From: a virus
Strand: one strand, 5' to 3'
IMG/VR virus record: IMGVR_UViG_3300049489_000098
Span: 1 to 50,069 of that record
DNA: 50,069 bases
The notes under the pieces were generated by a model. That model was not told where the DNA came from. It saw only the letters and a program-made list of their open reading frames with translations, and did not search any database. This document shows positions 19,401 through 26,744 of the stretch, one piece after another. The position numbers and the translations under genes are program-made. Position 1 is the first letter of the stretch. Each line of letters begins with the position of its first letter.

Positions 19401-21215
19401 GCCACCCGTGGACTGTGGAAGTTTGACGCGCTTCAAGCGGCCAAGGAACTTACCTACTTCGACTTTATCATAGCTAATCCGCTTAAGCAGTACGTACTTA
19501 ACGTATCTCAGCACACGTTCCTTATGGCGCTAGACCCAGCCTACATGGCCACGGGTCGGGCGTGGATGGACGCTCGCGCCCTTCGTCAGGGTATCCACGC
19601 CCAGAATATGATACACACCGGGTACGGCGAGGTCAGCGAGGCGGCTATGCGCCGCAACGCCGCACTGATGCGCGTGTCTCCGGAGGAGTACGCCCTGCTG
19701 GTTAACAGGTATGCCCAGTCCGGTATGCCGAATAACGTTAACATCCGGGCGGTTGTAGGTGAGGTGCCGCTAGAGGCTGCCGATATCCCCATGTCCAAGG
19801 CAGGTCACTTGGCGTCTAAGGCGTGGGGGGCCGCTACGCTGCGCCCGCTGCGCCGCAAAGCTGAGCAGAAGGGTATCGTCTCTGGCGAGGGCTTTAACCA
19901 AGCTATATCGTTCCTGTTGGCTGTGCGCAAGACGATGAAGGCTAATAAGCTCAAGCAGTTTAGCCAACTCACCAACGAGCAGTGGTCGGAGGCCACCAAA
20001 ACCGCAATCGACTATACCTCGGCCATGATCCGCCCAAACACCTCTAGATACCAGACTGGTGTACTTGGCTTGGCGTTTCAGTTCATGAGCTTCTTTCATA
20101 AGTCGCTCCTGACTATGACGTTCATGAACAAGGCGTTCACGCGTAAAGAGGCGGGGTATATCATCGCTGGGCAGGTGTTCCTGTTCGGGGCAGATTCGTA
20201 CGGGATGTCATCGCTGTTTGAGCGGGAAGCCGCCGACTTGGGCATAACTGATCCAGCTCTGGTGGAGGCTGTGTCCGGTGGGTTTATCGACTGGACTCTG
20301 GATAACGTGCTGCAGTCCATCACAGGGGACGAGAAGGCAGACTCAGACTTTAGTGGATACTTTGCGCCGCTTGGCAGCATCAGCCGTGTTGCCCAAACGT
20401 TCGTGGACCTTGCCTTCAATACTGCCCCTATCGAGGGCTTCTCCGGCGTATCATGGGAAGCGGGCAGCCGTATCCTCAAGGCTGGCAGAATGGCTCTGGA
20501 TATTCTCGCTGCTCCGGACGATGTGTCGTGGAACGAGAAGAAGGCGCTGCACGCTCTGGATGCCATTGCTGGTGGACTCCTGTCTGGGTACTCACGTGCT
20601 CAGCAGGCTGCCGTAGCCAACAGCTTGGGCTATTGGCAAGCGGCTAATGGGCAGATATCCAGCGTGAAGGCGCGGATCGGCGAGGTGGTCTTGTCGGGAA
20701 TGCTCAGCGTCAGTCCAGAGGAGTTCAGGATTAGGTCTAACCTGACGAGCGCCATGCGCGATTCCTCGCGCCTGACCAAGGACCTTATCGAGTCCACAAA
20801 GAGCGACGCCGAGAACTACTATGAGCGTATACTGCGTCTAGTGGTGCGGTACAGCAACGACGAGATCACGGAAGATATGTACAAGACAGCGGCTGCGCTT
20901 GAGAAGGAAGTCATCATAGCCACCCGTGATCCAGTGGAGAAGTTCGCGTTCTACACCGAGTTTAACGCACTCAGGAAGAACCGCCCGATCAAGAAGCCGT
21001 CCCTTGAGGAGGCTATTGTCAAGGCCGCCCTCGGCAAGGGCGGGCAGCCGAAGGAGTGGATGTTCGCCGCTATTCGGATGTCGAATATGCCCACGGAGGA
21101 GGCTGACCGCGTGGTGGCGGCCCTTGAGGCCAAGATCAACAGCGCTGAGGAGGCCGTGCCCCTGATGATAGAGAGCCTTAACGCGCCGTATCCTGACTTT
21201 ATTCCCAACGAGTAG
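16401..21215 (+). CDS. Giant internal virion / ejection protein
   Basis: At 1604 residues this is the largest gene of the genome, in the place of T7 gp16. It is mostly helical. It has hydrophobic stretches in the last third (near 1220-1260, with FQFMSFFHKSLLTMTFMNKA and AGYIIAGQVFLFGADS) that could cross the inner membrane during DNA ejection. I found no lysozyme or lytic transglycosylase signature at the N-terminus, unlike T7 gp16, so peptidoglycan cutting may be absent or divergent. It would be packed in the head core and injected before the genome. The next gene starts 24 bases on. Confidence 0.75.
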   Translation: MLEPRPQDEEQELAMPERPVMLPPPVRINSPMAHEAARVAVNAIGASADTLPYFKQQFEERGYIDEYVRLSQMAANTFDTSQAAKVSQAIRLSMLKHGISPDQALRTDPEVKGVVEESKKNLELVTKNPIAYDAIKQAQQTPPTQPQDVYDVEDEATATSEQGVLETLTKVLGEGKSMYDAIQELQPDRSAPSAVGGFLQSMVSFVTTLPQAVAANKEFDLGLELKSLAVGEVHKALVKKIIETSPADRDVLLARLNRWVKESPVFFSDYSAFAFLDEVLTPIVNNTTEGPLGNITSTAFPAIDLTGIKGLAHLTTGLTSAAMRVTAVPVLKMMQRASKPALSNELVDVLKSSEAVVEGKYNVSKATIAQTQLPSMLAKTIDDVPDVAGRLEAERVTALADVLSAAAQAAKAELHSVAEKKSLIESTVEAISSAKFGKLRPGRATISPYADGTGFEARVMYGKSDEKGFGTLRDAITQAKTALKSGAGDLASIWSSDGVNISALMTLDEAAELSAAELKRRGNFYVQVTSKHTFTALDYLTSPTGHVMDITKGILGRFRNIATNPSSWFDRDYYRRYNRLFSLGNSINSKLDAIATPVWDLPWQSKMKVNQAMEWSATFGSKNKRNPTMREVQEQFGETLSEKELRGVYSARVYFDALHMLENSHVYEHLLARGAKTIKAKDGSAAFHGVPVPAATAASDVTRVFNVATGKIEDMSKDVAEALYKSGGTIIKTDLAPAVNGTDEIVYHVKFDPKDGKLWEFGNLSSTPLKYIHGYFPRMYEDPYVITRVIKGAMVDGKSTTHRSAVMMAGSRKEAEAARDALLAKNTKDNYTYEIKKDVRLSGLDDVATTQELMQMEGRLFYDDRTVHLESATGGLADIVAPINTIAKSARVIARQLSMEDFNNHMLRIWELQYKDLLKNAGVTINLDVNSVDSALEALRLVANTPGYKKLGTAALESFRYIQYMRGVNDPTSHFFRSKMIAMGEWLYDSGLLGKTAGKAATRGLWKFDALQAAKELTYFDFIIANPLKQYVLNVSQHTFLMALDPAYMATGRAWMDARALRQGIHAQNMIHTGYGEVSEAAMRRNAALMRVSPEEYALLVNRYAQSGMPNNVNIRAVVGEVPLEAADIPMSKAGHLASKAWGAATLRPLRRKAEQKGIVSGEGFNQAISFLLAVRKTMKANKLKQFSQLTNEQWSEATKTAIDYTSAMIRPNTSRYQTGVLGLAFQFMSFFHKSLLTMTFMNKAFTRKEAGYIIAGQVFLFGADSYGMSSLFEREAADLGITDPALVEAVSGGFIDWTLDNVLQSITGDEKADSDFSGYFAPLGSISRVAQTFVDLAFNTAPIEGFSGVSWEAGSRILKAGRMALDILAAPDDVSWNEKKALHALDAIAGGLLSGYSRAQQAAVANSLGYWQAANGQISSVKARIGEVVLSGMLSVSPEEFRIRSNLTSAMRDSSRLTKDLIESTKSDAENYYERILRLVVRYSNDEITEDMYKTAAALEKEVIIATRDPVEKFAFYTEFNALRKNRPIKKPSLEEAIVKAALGKGGQPKEWMFAAIRMSNMPTEEADRVVAALEAKINSAEEAVPLMIESLNAPYPDFIPNE

Positions 21216-21239
21216 TAGCCCTAGGTAGGTATCAAGACT

Positions 21240-23372
21240 ATGCCAATAGAGAATCCCGTTATCCAGCAGATCGGTGGGCCGGTAGGCTCCGCTGCTCCAG
21301 TCAGCTTTGACGTTGCCGGGCTCGACCGCGCCTTGGACGCCGCGGCCACCGTCGGTGGCGGGCTGCTTATAGAGCAGCGTGTGAATGAGCTTACCGAGGC
21401 GCTGAGCGCTGAGGAGTCAGCCTATCAGGCGGAGTTGCACGGGCTCATTAAGGAGCGGGACGCTCCTAGCAAGAATCAAGTTCTGTTTGGTGGGCAAGAG
21501 GTCGAGCGCGATCCGGCCGTTAACCCGCAGGCGTACGAGATGCTGGCCGCTATCTCAGCAGAGACCTCGGCGCACGAGCAGGGCCTTATTTCTCAGCAAC
21601 GACTTGGCGTGCGCAAGGAGGCCATCTTTCGTGAGTACGCCGCAAGGTACCCGAGACTTATCCCGGACTTCCTCAAGGTAGCCAACTCGTCTGGGCTGGG
21701 CGGTACAGCCTCTCTCCAGACTCAGGAGATGGTGGACTACCTGAACGACGGTGCCGTGCAAGCTGCCAAGGATAACCAAGCGAATGCCGCCGCGGCCGGA
21801 GAGTACCGCAAGACGCTGGAAAAGAACAGCAGAATCCTTGGGGTGGAGCCCCCGCCGCCCACCGCTGGTCCTCAGGAACTAGTCAGTTGGATGGACAAGT
21901 ACCTTAAGGCCGCACAGCGGCACCAGTCCTTCAAACAGTCCGTAGAGACCACTGCTATCCTGAGCAACAACAGAGAAGTCGAGGGATGGCGCGTAACTGA
22001 CTCGATCAATCAGGTGTTCGCTGCCAACGGTGGTGCCATCATTGACGGTATCAGCGCCGCGTTCGACGCACGTATTGGGTCGGTGGTGGGCAGTAATGAT
22101 CCGGCGGTTATAGCGGAGTTTATCAAGAACTCAGGCAACGCCGACCGTGTTCGGGTAGCCCTACAGCAGGAGGCTGAACAGTACAAGTCGCAGCTAATGC
22201 GGGATCTGGGAGCCAACGGTGTGGTGGGCCAGCGTATCTCTCCCGCCCAGTGGGACGCGTACTGGGGGCCGTTTAACGCATTCGTAACCTCGTACACTTC
22301 CTTGGTTGGCACTAAGGAGTTTAGTGACACCATGAAGTACGTTCAAGAGGTTAATAAAGTGGCTGCCGAAAACGCGGTTGGGTTTGCGGAGATCGCCCTC
22401 CAGAAGCTCAGCGCCGATGCAGCGCGCAGCAACAACCCGCTAGCCGCTGTCGTCAACCAGAACCTGTCGGAGAGCCTCGCCCGCCGCATAGCTGATGCGG
22501 CCAAGTCCGTGTCACACGCGTCCGACTTGTCGGCGTATGGGGCAGCTCCTGCAGGCTCGGTGCCACTCGTGTCCCCTGATGGTAAGGTTAACGCCACTAC
22601 TGGGTACAACGCGTTCGATGCTGCACGCGCACATAAGGACATCAAGAACCCCAAGGACGTTGACGCTGCAGTGGCAGTGGTTGTCGATAAGCAACGTGTT
22701 GCTCTAGAGGCACCAAAGGAGATTAGTCCAGACGCTACCGTAGCCGCTACGGCGCAGGTCATCGCCGTTACTGGCGAGCTTGGCGATAGAATTATCACAG
22801 GGCGGGCCTCTGGCAGGCCGTACACCCCGGACGACGGGCTTGTGCGGGCCACTGTCAGGGCGCTCAGCTCTGACCGGTTCTTGTCCACCGCCGCTACGAT
22901 GGACCCGGAAACGCAGAAGCGCCTGCTGGCGTCGGCTGGGCCTGTACTGGAGCAGGAGTTGGCGTACATCGCGTACCAGTCCAACAAGGGAATGCAACAC
23001 TCTGCTCCTGCGCAGCGCTCGGTAGATAATCTGCTTTTTAATGCTGCCGCTGCTATGAGCGGTGGCGCAAAGGGTAGGGTAGACGACGCCCCGGGCAAGG
23101 CGATGTACGTCATTGATGTGCACCCGTCCACTGGTGCTGTTACACTCCGGGTACGGGACGGTGTTACCGTAACAGACGAGAATAGGAATGCTGTAAACAC
23201 TACCATATCCCGGTTTAACGCGTCCAGCGGCCCTCGTATGGGCGCTGCTGTGCGTGCCCTTAAGGGGCTTGGTAGCATCAAGTCGTACGAGGACGCGTAT
23301 ACGGTGATGGGTAGTGCCCTCGGGTTCCCGCAGCACCTGCTGCCGGAGGTGCCCGAGGATGACAAGAAGTAA
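21240..23372 (+). CDS. Internal virion protein, gp15-like
   Basis: The protein has 710 residues and is rich in Ala and predicted helical throughout, similar in size to T7 gp15 (747 residues), which builds the middle tube of the ejection apparatus in the periplasm. The order here (gp14-like, giant protein, gp15-like) differs from T7, where gp15 precedes gp16. An N-terminal helix (LTEALSAEESAYQAELHGLI) and repeated Ala-rich helices from 350 to 560 are visible. No enzyme motif is recognised. Assignment is by size, composition and context. Confidence 0.65.
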   Translation: MPIENPVIQQIGGPVGSAAPVSFDVAGLDRALDAAATVGGGLLIEQRVNELTEALSAEESAYQAELHGLIKERDAPSKNQVLFGGQEVERDPAVNPQAYEMLAAISAETSAHEQGLISQQRLGVRKEAIFREYAARYPRLIPDFLKVANSSGLGGTASLQTQEMVDYLNDGAVQAAKDNQANAAAAGEYRKTLEKNSRILGVEPPPPTAGPQELVSWMDKYLKAAQRHQSFKQSVETTAILSNNREVEGWRVTDSINQVFAANGGAIIDGISAAFDARIGSVVGSNDPAVIAEFIKNSGNADRVRVALQQEAEQYKSQLMRDLGANGVVGQRISPAQWDAYWGPFNAFVTSYTSLVGTKEFSDTMKYVQEVNKVAAENAVGFAEIALQKLSADAARSNNPLAAVVNQNLSESLARRIADAAKSVSHASDLSAYGAAPAGSVPLVSPDGKVNATTGYNAFDAARAHKDIKNPKDVDAAVAVVVDKQRVALEAPKEISPDATVAATAQVIAVTGELGDRIITGRASGRPYTPDDGLVRATVRALSSDRFLSTAATMDPETQKRLLASAGPVLEQELAYIAYQSNKGMQHSAPAQRSVDNLLFNAAAAMSGGAKGRVDDAPGKAMYVIDVHPSTGAVTLRVRDGVTVTDENRNAVNTTISRFNASSGPRMGAAVRALKGLGSIKSYEDAYTVMGSALGFPQHLLPEVPEDDKK

Positions 23373-23375
23373 ACC

Positions 23376-23774
23376 ATGTCCATGTACAGTAAGTCGTACA
23401 CGTTTCTGGCTAGGGCCACCACTGCCCTGACGCTGGGGCTCAGCGCCCTGCTGCTTGCTGTAGCACTGTTAGGCCCGCAGGCCACTGCCGAGACTGTAAC
23501 GTGGACTCCCGCAACCACTGACGTAGATGGCAGACCGCTGCCCGGGGATCAGCTTACGCAAATACGAACGGGGGATTGTGCTGGAAAGACGTACATGGGC
23601 TGGGGGAACTTTCCCATAAGTATAACCAGTGTTATGGTAACCTTTCCGTGGTTCAAGCCGTGTGAGTGTGCAATGGCTAGAACCATAGTCCCATCGTTTC
23701 CGCCTGACCGGAGGTTCTCTCCTTGGATGGAGTCGCCGGTGTGTAACGGCGCAGATGCCGGGGTGTGCCACTGA
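23376..23774 (+). CDS. Secreted or periplasmic Cys-rich protein
   Basis: This is 132 residues. The N-terminus is a classical Sec signal peptide: basic start, hydrophobic core ALTLGLSALLLAVALLG (about 17-33) and an Ala-x-Ala-like cleavage region QATAET (about 35-40). The mature part begins with a fibronectin III-like strand pattern (WTPATTDVDGRPLPGD) and has six Cys, suggesting disulphides in the periplasm. It starts 3 bases after the ejection gene and precedes the holin. Exported phage proteins here can be superinfection-exclusion or lysis factors; no family is recognised. Confidence 0.65.
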   Translation: MSMYSKSYTFLARATTALTLGLSALLLAVALLGPQATAETVTWTPATTDVDGRPLPGDQLTQIRTGDCAGKTYMGWGNFPISITSVMVTFPWFKPCECAMARTIVPSFPPDRRFSPWMESPVCNGADAGVCH

Positions 23775-23802
23775 TGCTAGTGCTTTACAGAGGAGTTGAG
23801 TG

Positions 23803-24270
23803 ATGATTTCTGCTTTAGTGTCGTTCTTGGGGGGCTCCGCCTTTCGCCTGTTGTGGGGAGAAGTCTCAGCGTGGATGACTGCACGTCAAACTCACGCTCA
23901 CGAGTTGGCCATGATTGCCGCCCAAGCCAAGGTGGCAGCCCAGACCCACGCCCAGAACCTTGAGGCTATTCGGGTGCAGTCGGAGTTGGGTGTCAAGACT
24001 GTCGCGGTGCAGAAGGACGCGGATTTGGCGCGCATAGACGCCAGTGCGTGGGCCGAGGCTGTCGCAGCCGTGGGCCGCACTACCGGGATCAAGTTCCTAG
24101 ACATGTGGAACGGCTCAATCCGTCCAGCCCTTGCCACAATTGCCATTGCGTTGGTTGTTTTTGAGGTCGTCAAGGCTGGGTTTGTGCTCACCGAGTGGGA
24201 CCGCGAACTGGTGGGTGCCATCCTCGGCATCTACGTCGCTGACCGGACGCTCAGCAAGCGCGGCAAGTAA
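23803..24270 (+). CDS. Holin, GTA-type three-TM family
   Basis: This is 155 residues from the ATG at 23803, 7 bases after AGGAG; a GTG one codon earlier is too close to the ribosome site. It has a hydrophobic N-terminus, a long Ala/Gln-rich amphipathic helix (30-90), and then a segment WNGSIRPALATIAIALVVFEVV with a second C-terminal hydrophobic stretch (about 107-150). This matches the plan of the Pfam GTA holin 3TM family, with a central coiled region and the Arg-Pro turn before the membrane pair. It would permeabilise the inner membrane to release the lysozyme encoded next, whose start overlaps its stop. Confidence 0.75.
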   Translation: MISALVSFLGGSAFRLLWGEVSAWMTARQTHAHELAMIAAQAKVAAQTHAQNLEAIRVQSELGVKTVAVQKDADLARIDASAWAEAVAAVGRTTGIKFLDMWNGSIRPALATIAIALVVFEVVKAGFVLTEWDRELVGAILGIYVADRTLSKRGK

Positions 24271-24716
24271 TGATCCCCGAGGGCGTGAGGCGGGCCATAG
24301 AGCTTATTCGGCGCTGGGAGGGGTTCAGTGCCACGCCGTACCTGTGCCCGGCCGGAGTGCCCACGATTGGCTTTGGCTCTACGCACTACCCTGATGGTAG
24401 TGCCGTGCAGCTAACTGACCCCCCGGTTACCGGAGCCCAAGCGGAGCGCTTTCTACTGCTGGATCTGTATACGGAGCGGTTGCCAGAGGTGCTCAAGGCG
24501 TGCCCGACTCTAGATACCCCGGGGCGTCTAGCTGCGATAATTGACTTTGCCTACAACCTCGGAGTAGCTAACCTGCGGGCCAGCACTCTACGCAAACGTA
24601 TCCTAGCTGAGGATTGGGACGATGTGCCCAATCAACTTATGCGGTGGAGGTTTGCTGGAGGACGCGAGCTGAGGGGGCTGGTGCTAAGGCGCAAAGCCGA
24701 AGCAGAACTAATCTAA
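24270..24716 (+). CDS. Endolysin, GH24 muramidase
   Basis: This 148-residue T4-lysozyme-like enzyme cleaves the MurNAc-GlcNAc bond of peptidoglycan. The catalytic pattern Glu-8 residues-Cys-5 residues-Thr is intact (E17, C26, T32, in RRWEGF and VPTIGFG); Cys instead of Asp at the middle position is a known variant of this family. AAIIDFAYNLG (near 88-98) and GLVLRRKAEAELI at the C-terminus are further family marks. There is no signal-anchor segment or wall-binding domain, so export should need the upstream holin. The start overlaps the holin stop. Confidence 0.93.
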   Translation: MIPEGVRRAIELIRRWEGFSATPYLCPAGVPTIGFGSTHYPDGSAVQLTDPPVTGAQAERFLLLDLYTERLPEVLKACPTLDTPGRLAAIIDFAYNLGVANLRASTLRKRILAEDWDDVPNQLMRWRFAGGRELRGLVLRRKAEAELI

Positions 24717-24752
24717 ACCTTCACTAACCACTACACAAGGGAGTATACAACA

Positions 24753-25316
24753 ATGGCCAGTAAGCGCACTCCGCCCAGCAGGGGCTACGACCCGTACAAC
24801 ACCGCAGGTCCCAAGAACCCGGCGTCATCTCGCGGCCCCAAGTCAGTCTCCGAGGCACGGCTGAGAGCGCACAGGGCGGGCGTAGAGGCCGGCAGGACTG
24901 GCAAGAATGTACAGAGCGCCATGAGCAACTCCTCGAACGCAGCCAAGGCCATGCGCCACGCTCCGACGGTCAGCGAGGCGGTGAATAGGGCTAAGGGTAT
25001 GACTAGGAAGAACGCGGCCAAGGCCGCCGAGCTTAAGGCCCGCCCCTCTAAGATCGGTTGGGCTAAGGCTGGTGGTGCCAAGCGCACCGGGTCCGCTGTG
25101 AAGTGGGGCGGCATTAGTCGCACTACTGGCAGCGCTGCTGGCAGCCTAGGTAAGACCATGCTCGGCGCGTTTGCGCGAGTAAACGCTGTCGCTAGTGCTG
25201 GAGCGGCTGGCTACGCTGCCGGCTCCGCCCTGAACAAGAAGTTCAACATTAGCACCAAGATCGTAGACGCCGTATCTCCGAAGTACGACCCGAATCCCAA
25301 AAAGCGTAAGCGTTAA
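24753..25316 (+). CDS. Basic Ala/Gly-rich protein downstream of lysozyme
   Basis: The protein has 187 residues and is strongly basic, with the ribosome site AAGGGAG. The N-terminal 110 residues are disordered-looking and rich in Lys, Arg, Ser and Ala. Residues near 125-165 form a Gly/Ala zipper that could insert into a membrane (ASAGAAGYAAGSALNKK), and the C-terminus ends in a KKRKR cluster. This mix resembles small virion-internal or DNA-associated proteins more than spanins. No lipobox is present. Its function is unknown. Confidence 0.65.
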   Translation: MASKRTPPSRGYDPYNTAGPKNPASSRGPKSVSEARLRAHRAGVEAGRTGKNVQSAMSNSSNAAKAMRHAPTVSEAVNRAKGMTRKNAAKAAELKARPSKIGWAKAGGAKRTGSAVKWGGISRTTGSAAGSLGKTMLGAFARVNAVASAGAAGYAAGSALNKKFNISTKIVDAVSPKYDPNPKKRKR

Positions 25317-25330
25317 GAGAGGAATTACTC

Positions 25331-25498
25331 ATGGCCAAGACTGCTAAAACCTCCCCTAAACGGGGAGTAATTAAACGTGTAGCGACTAAGCCTCACCCAA
25401 TGTGGGACGGCACTCCAGTGGGGGAGGCGTCGCCCACGTTCAACCCAGCCCCTAAAGACACACCTCGACGAGCTAAACGGAAGAAAGTCAAGAGATAG
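25331..25498 (+). CDS. Very small basic protein, end of late operon
   Basis: This 55-residue reading frame has a good ribosome site (GAGAGGAATTACTC before ATG) and starts 15 bases after the previous stop. It has about 15 Lys/Arg residues, a WDG turn at its centre and a KRKKVKR end, like the C-terminus of the preceding protein. It may share a role with that protein, perhaps binding DNA or RNA. The stop lies just before the convergent terminator hairpin, making it the last late gene. Confidence 0.65.
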   Translation: MAKTAKTSPKRGVIKRVATKPHPMWDGTPVGEASPTFNPAPKDTPRRAKRKKVKR

Positions 25499-25502
25499 CC
25501 GT

Positions 25503-25539
25503 GGGAGCGGGAGAGTAGGTCGGTCACTCTCCACCTCCC
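25503..25539. terminator. Convergent bidirectional terminator hairpin
   Basis: Nested perfect pairs GGGAG (25503-25507) with CTCCC (25535-25539) and GGAGAGT (25510-25516) with ACTCTCC (25526-25532) enclose a nine-base loop. It lies between the last + gene and the last - gene, and contains the stop codon of the latter. It should fold in both transcripts. No long T-run is present on either side. Confidence 0.75.
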
Positions 25540-25730
25540 GCATTCAGCTTCCTGATCCTGCGTACCATCGTGTTCCATGCGCTGATGGCCTCGCGCTCAC
25601 TAAACCGACGCGGGCCTTCTATCTGCCCGCGCTCCACGCCTTGCAGTACGCGGTAGACTGCTCCTGTTGTTAGGGCAACCTCCGGCTTCCCCGGTATCCC
25701 GGCTAGGCGTTCGATGCGTTCGCTTTTCAT
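25524..25730 (-). CDS. Small protein with Lar-like AWN motif
   Basis: This 68-residue protein is the last gene of the leftward arm. The segment SEREAISAWNTMVRRIRK (about 44-61) matches the end of short Lar/restriction-alleviation-like phage proteins, in which an Ala-Ile-x-Ala-Trp-Asn helix is conserved; the usual paired cysteines are missing. The first part may bind DNA (GKPEVALTTGAVYRVLQGV). The start overlaps the preceding stop as ATGA, and the stop codon lies inside the terminator hairpin. Confidence 0.6.
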   Translation of the reverse strand: MKSERIERLAGIPGKPEVALTTGAVYRVLQGVERGQIEGPRRFSEREAISAWNTMVRRIRKLNAGGGE

Positions 25731-25942
25731 TGCTCACTCCCTCCGTTAATTGCTCGCACTAGCACCACTAGCGCGCAGTCGTCGCTACAGTCTGGAAACG
25801 GCTCTCCGCAACACGGGCAACACCTGCTTCTTCCTCCAGCATGATGTACCGCTTTAATTAGGGCGGCTACCCGCTTGCTGATCGTCGGGTTGCCGTGCTC
25901 ATCCAAGCGCGTGATAGCAGGGTAGACTTCAGACGATTTCAC
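25727..25942 (-). CDS. Small zinc-finger protein
   Basis: The protein has 71 residues and a GTG start with an upstream GGGAGGTGA ribosome site, overlapping a tiny reading frame as GTGA. Residues 40-57 contain CCPCCGEPFPDCSDDC, a Cys-rich zinc-binding knuckle. The N-terminal helix region (SKRVAALIKAVHHAGG) may contact nucleic acid. Such small zinc-finger proteins are common in phage early and middle regions and are often of unknown role. It is coupled to the gene downstream by ATGA. Confidence 0.65.
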   Translation of the reverse strand: MKSSEVYPAITRLDEHGNPTISKRVAALIKAVHHAGGRSRCCPCCGEPFPDCSDDCALVVLVRAINGGSEQ

Positions 25943-26010
25943 GCCCTCACCTCCCCGAGGTGCTTCGGCTCCACATCAGGTAGCAGTGGACAGCGAAATA
26001 TTTCGGTCAT
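25939..26010 (-). CDS. Tiny coupled reading frame, 23 residues
   Basis: This small frame starts at ATG overlapping the upstream stop (ATGA) and ends overlapping the downstream GTG start (GTGA). A strong ribosome site GGGAGG lies seven bases before its ATG. It has one Cys and no recognised motif. It may be a real microprotein or a translational relay that feeds ribosomes to the zinc-finger gene. Confidence 0.5.
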   Translation of the reverse strand: MTEIFRCPLLPDVEPKHLGEVRA

Positions 26011-26375
26011 GCCAGATCCTCCCACTTTCGCACCGCTTTGCCCAGCGCCAGCAAGTCCTTTTCGTAAGAGAGACGATCCGGTTCACTTTTCATGAACGTG
26101 ATAGCCGCCTCCACCACGTCCAGCAGGGCGGCGTACTGGCGAACGGCATCACTTGCCATCGCGTTCGCTGCTGCGCGATAGCACAAATCAGCACTACGAG
26201 TCACCTTCGCTGCCTCAGCAGCCAACTCGCGGACTTGTTCGAGCTTAGTCCTTCCGTCTACTTGCTTCGGCTTCGGCGCAGCCTTCGGCTCTGGGCCGGG
26301 ACATGTGTCCTCATTGTGCCTGTGAATGCGGAGGTCCAGTCCACACTTTCCACAAGGGACGTCGTGATTACCCAT
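26007..26375 (-). CDS. Zinc-ribbon plus helical protein
   Basis: This is 122 residues from the ATG at 26375, chosen because AGGAGG lies six bases upstream; a longer GTG frame has no such site. An N-terminal Cys/His motif CGKCGLDLRIHRH with a later Cys (residues about 8-26) looks like a zinc ribbon. A Pro/Lys linker follows, then a helical domain. The C-terminal LLALGKAVRKWEDLA is shared with the beta-helix protein at 44365. The gene overlaps the upstream one by 8 bases. The function is unknown. Confidence 0.65.
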   Translation of the reverse strand: MGNHDVPCGKCGLDLRIHRHNEDTCPGPEPKAAPKPKQVDGRTKLEQVRELAAEAAKVTRSADLCYRAAANAMASDAVRQYAALLDVVEAAITFMKSEPDRLSYEKDLLALGKAVRKWEDLA

Positions 26376-26646
26376 CGCGAACCTCCTTGATGACTGTTTC
26401 ACACATGTCCAACACGACGTTAATGTCTACTGCGTCACCGTCTATAGTGAGCCGGTTAACGAGCGTAGTGAGAGCGTGCAATAACTCCGCAGCATCCGCC
26501 TTGTAGCGATCCCGCTCAGCTTCGCACATGTCTAGCGCCACCTCTAGGATGCAGTACTCGTCGTGCAGCCTCGTGTACGACCCCCAGTCGTGCAGCCACT
26601 CCTCGTCCGCTAGCGCATCCGCAGTGTCATGGTTTACATCAGGCAT
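26368..26646 (-). CDS. Acidic helical protein
   Basis: This is 92 residues from the ATG at 26646, which has GAGGGA just upstream; longer in-frame starts at 26661 and 26694 lack a ribosome site. It is acidic and mainly helical with heptad-like leucines (YCILEVALDMCEAERDRY and LLHALTTLVNRL), suggesting a small coiled-coil dimer. No family is recognised. The acidic character could suit a protein that mimics DNA or binds a host enzyme, but that is speculation. Confidence 0.6.
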   Translation of the reverse strand: MPDVNHDTADALADEEWLHDWGSYTRLHDEYCILEVALDMCEAERDRYKADAAELLHALTTLVNRLTIDGDAVDINVVLDMCETVIKEVRDG

Positions 26647-26688
26647 AATTCCCTCACTCATAGTGACTAAACAACCGCAGTTATAAAC

Positions 26689-26706
26689 CACCATGTAAAC
26701 ATGGTG
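26689..26706. promoter_or_regulatory. Perfect 8+2+8 palindrome
   Basis: CACCATGT-AA-ACATGGTG lies in the roughly 100-base gap between the genes at 26745 and 26646. With only two central bases it would form a poor RNA hairpin, so it looks more like a protein-binding dyad. No clear -35/-10 pair was seen beside it. Confidence 0.45.
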
Positions 26707-26744
26707 TAATACAGCCCGCTCACCAATGACCCACGCACTAGAGC

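Noticed and set aside
16464-21208. Many antisense frames under the giant ejection protein gene
   Set aside because: They lack ribosome sites and conserved motifs, and the + strand gene has coherent coding throughout. GC-rich coding DNA often leaves antisense frames open.
16401-21215. Lytic transglycosylase domain as in T7 gp16
   Set aside because: No Glu-Ser...Gly-Leu-Met-Gln type signature was found in the N-terminal part.
25325-25578. Antisense frames opposite the 55-residue basic protein and terminator
   Set aside because: They would start inside other genes, have no ribosome site and would run through the terminator hairpin.
26647-26700. 11-codon hydrophobic frame before the acidic helical gene
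   Set aside because: It starts inside the palindrome, has no ribosome site and ends at once. Chance is the simplest explanation.
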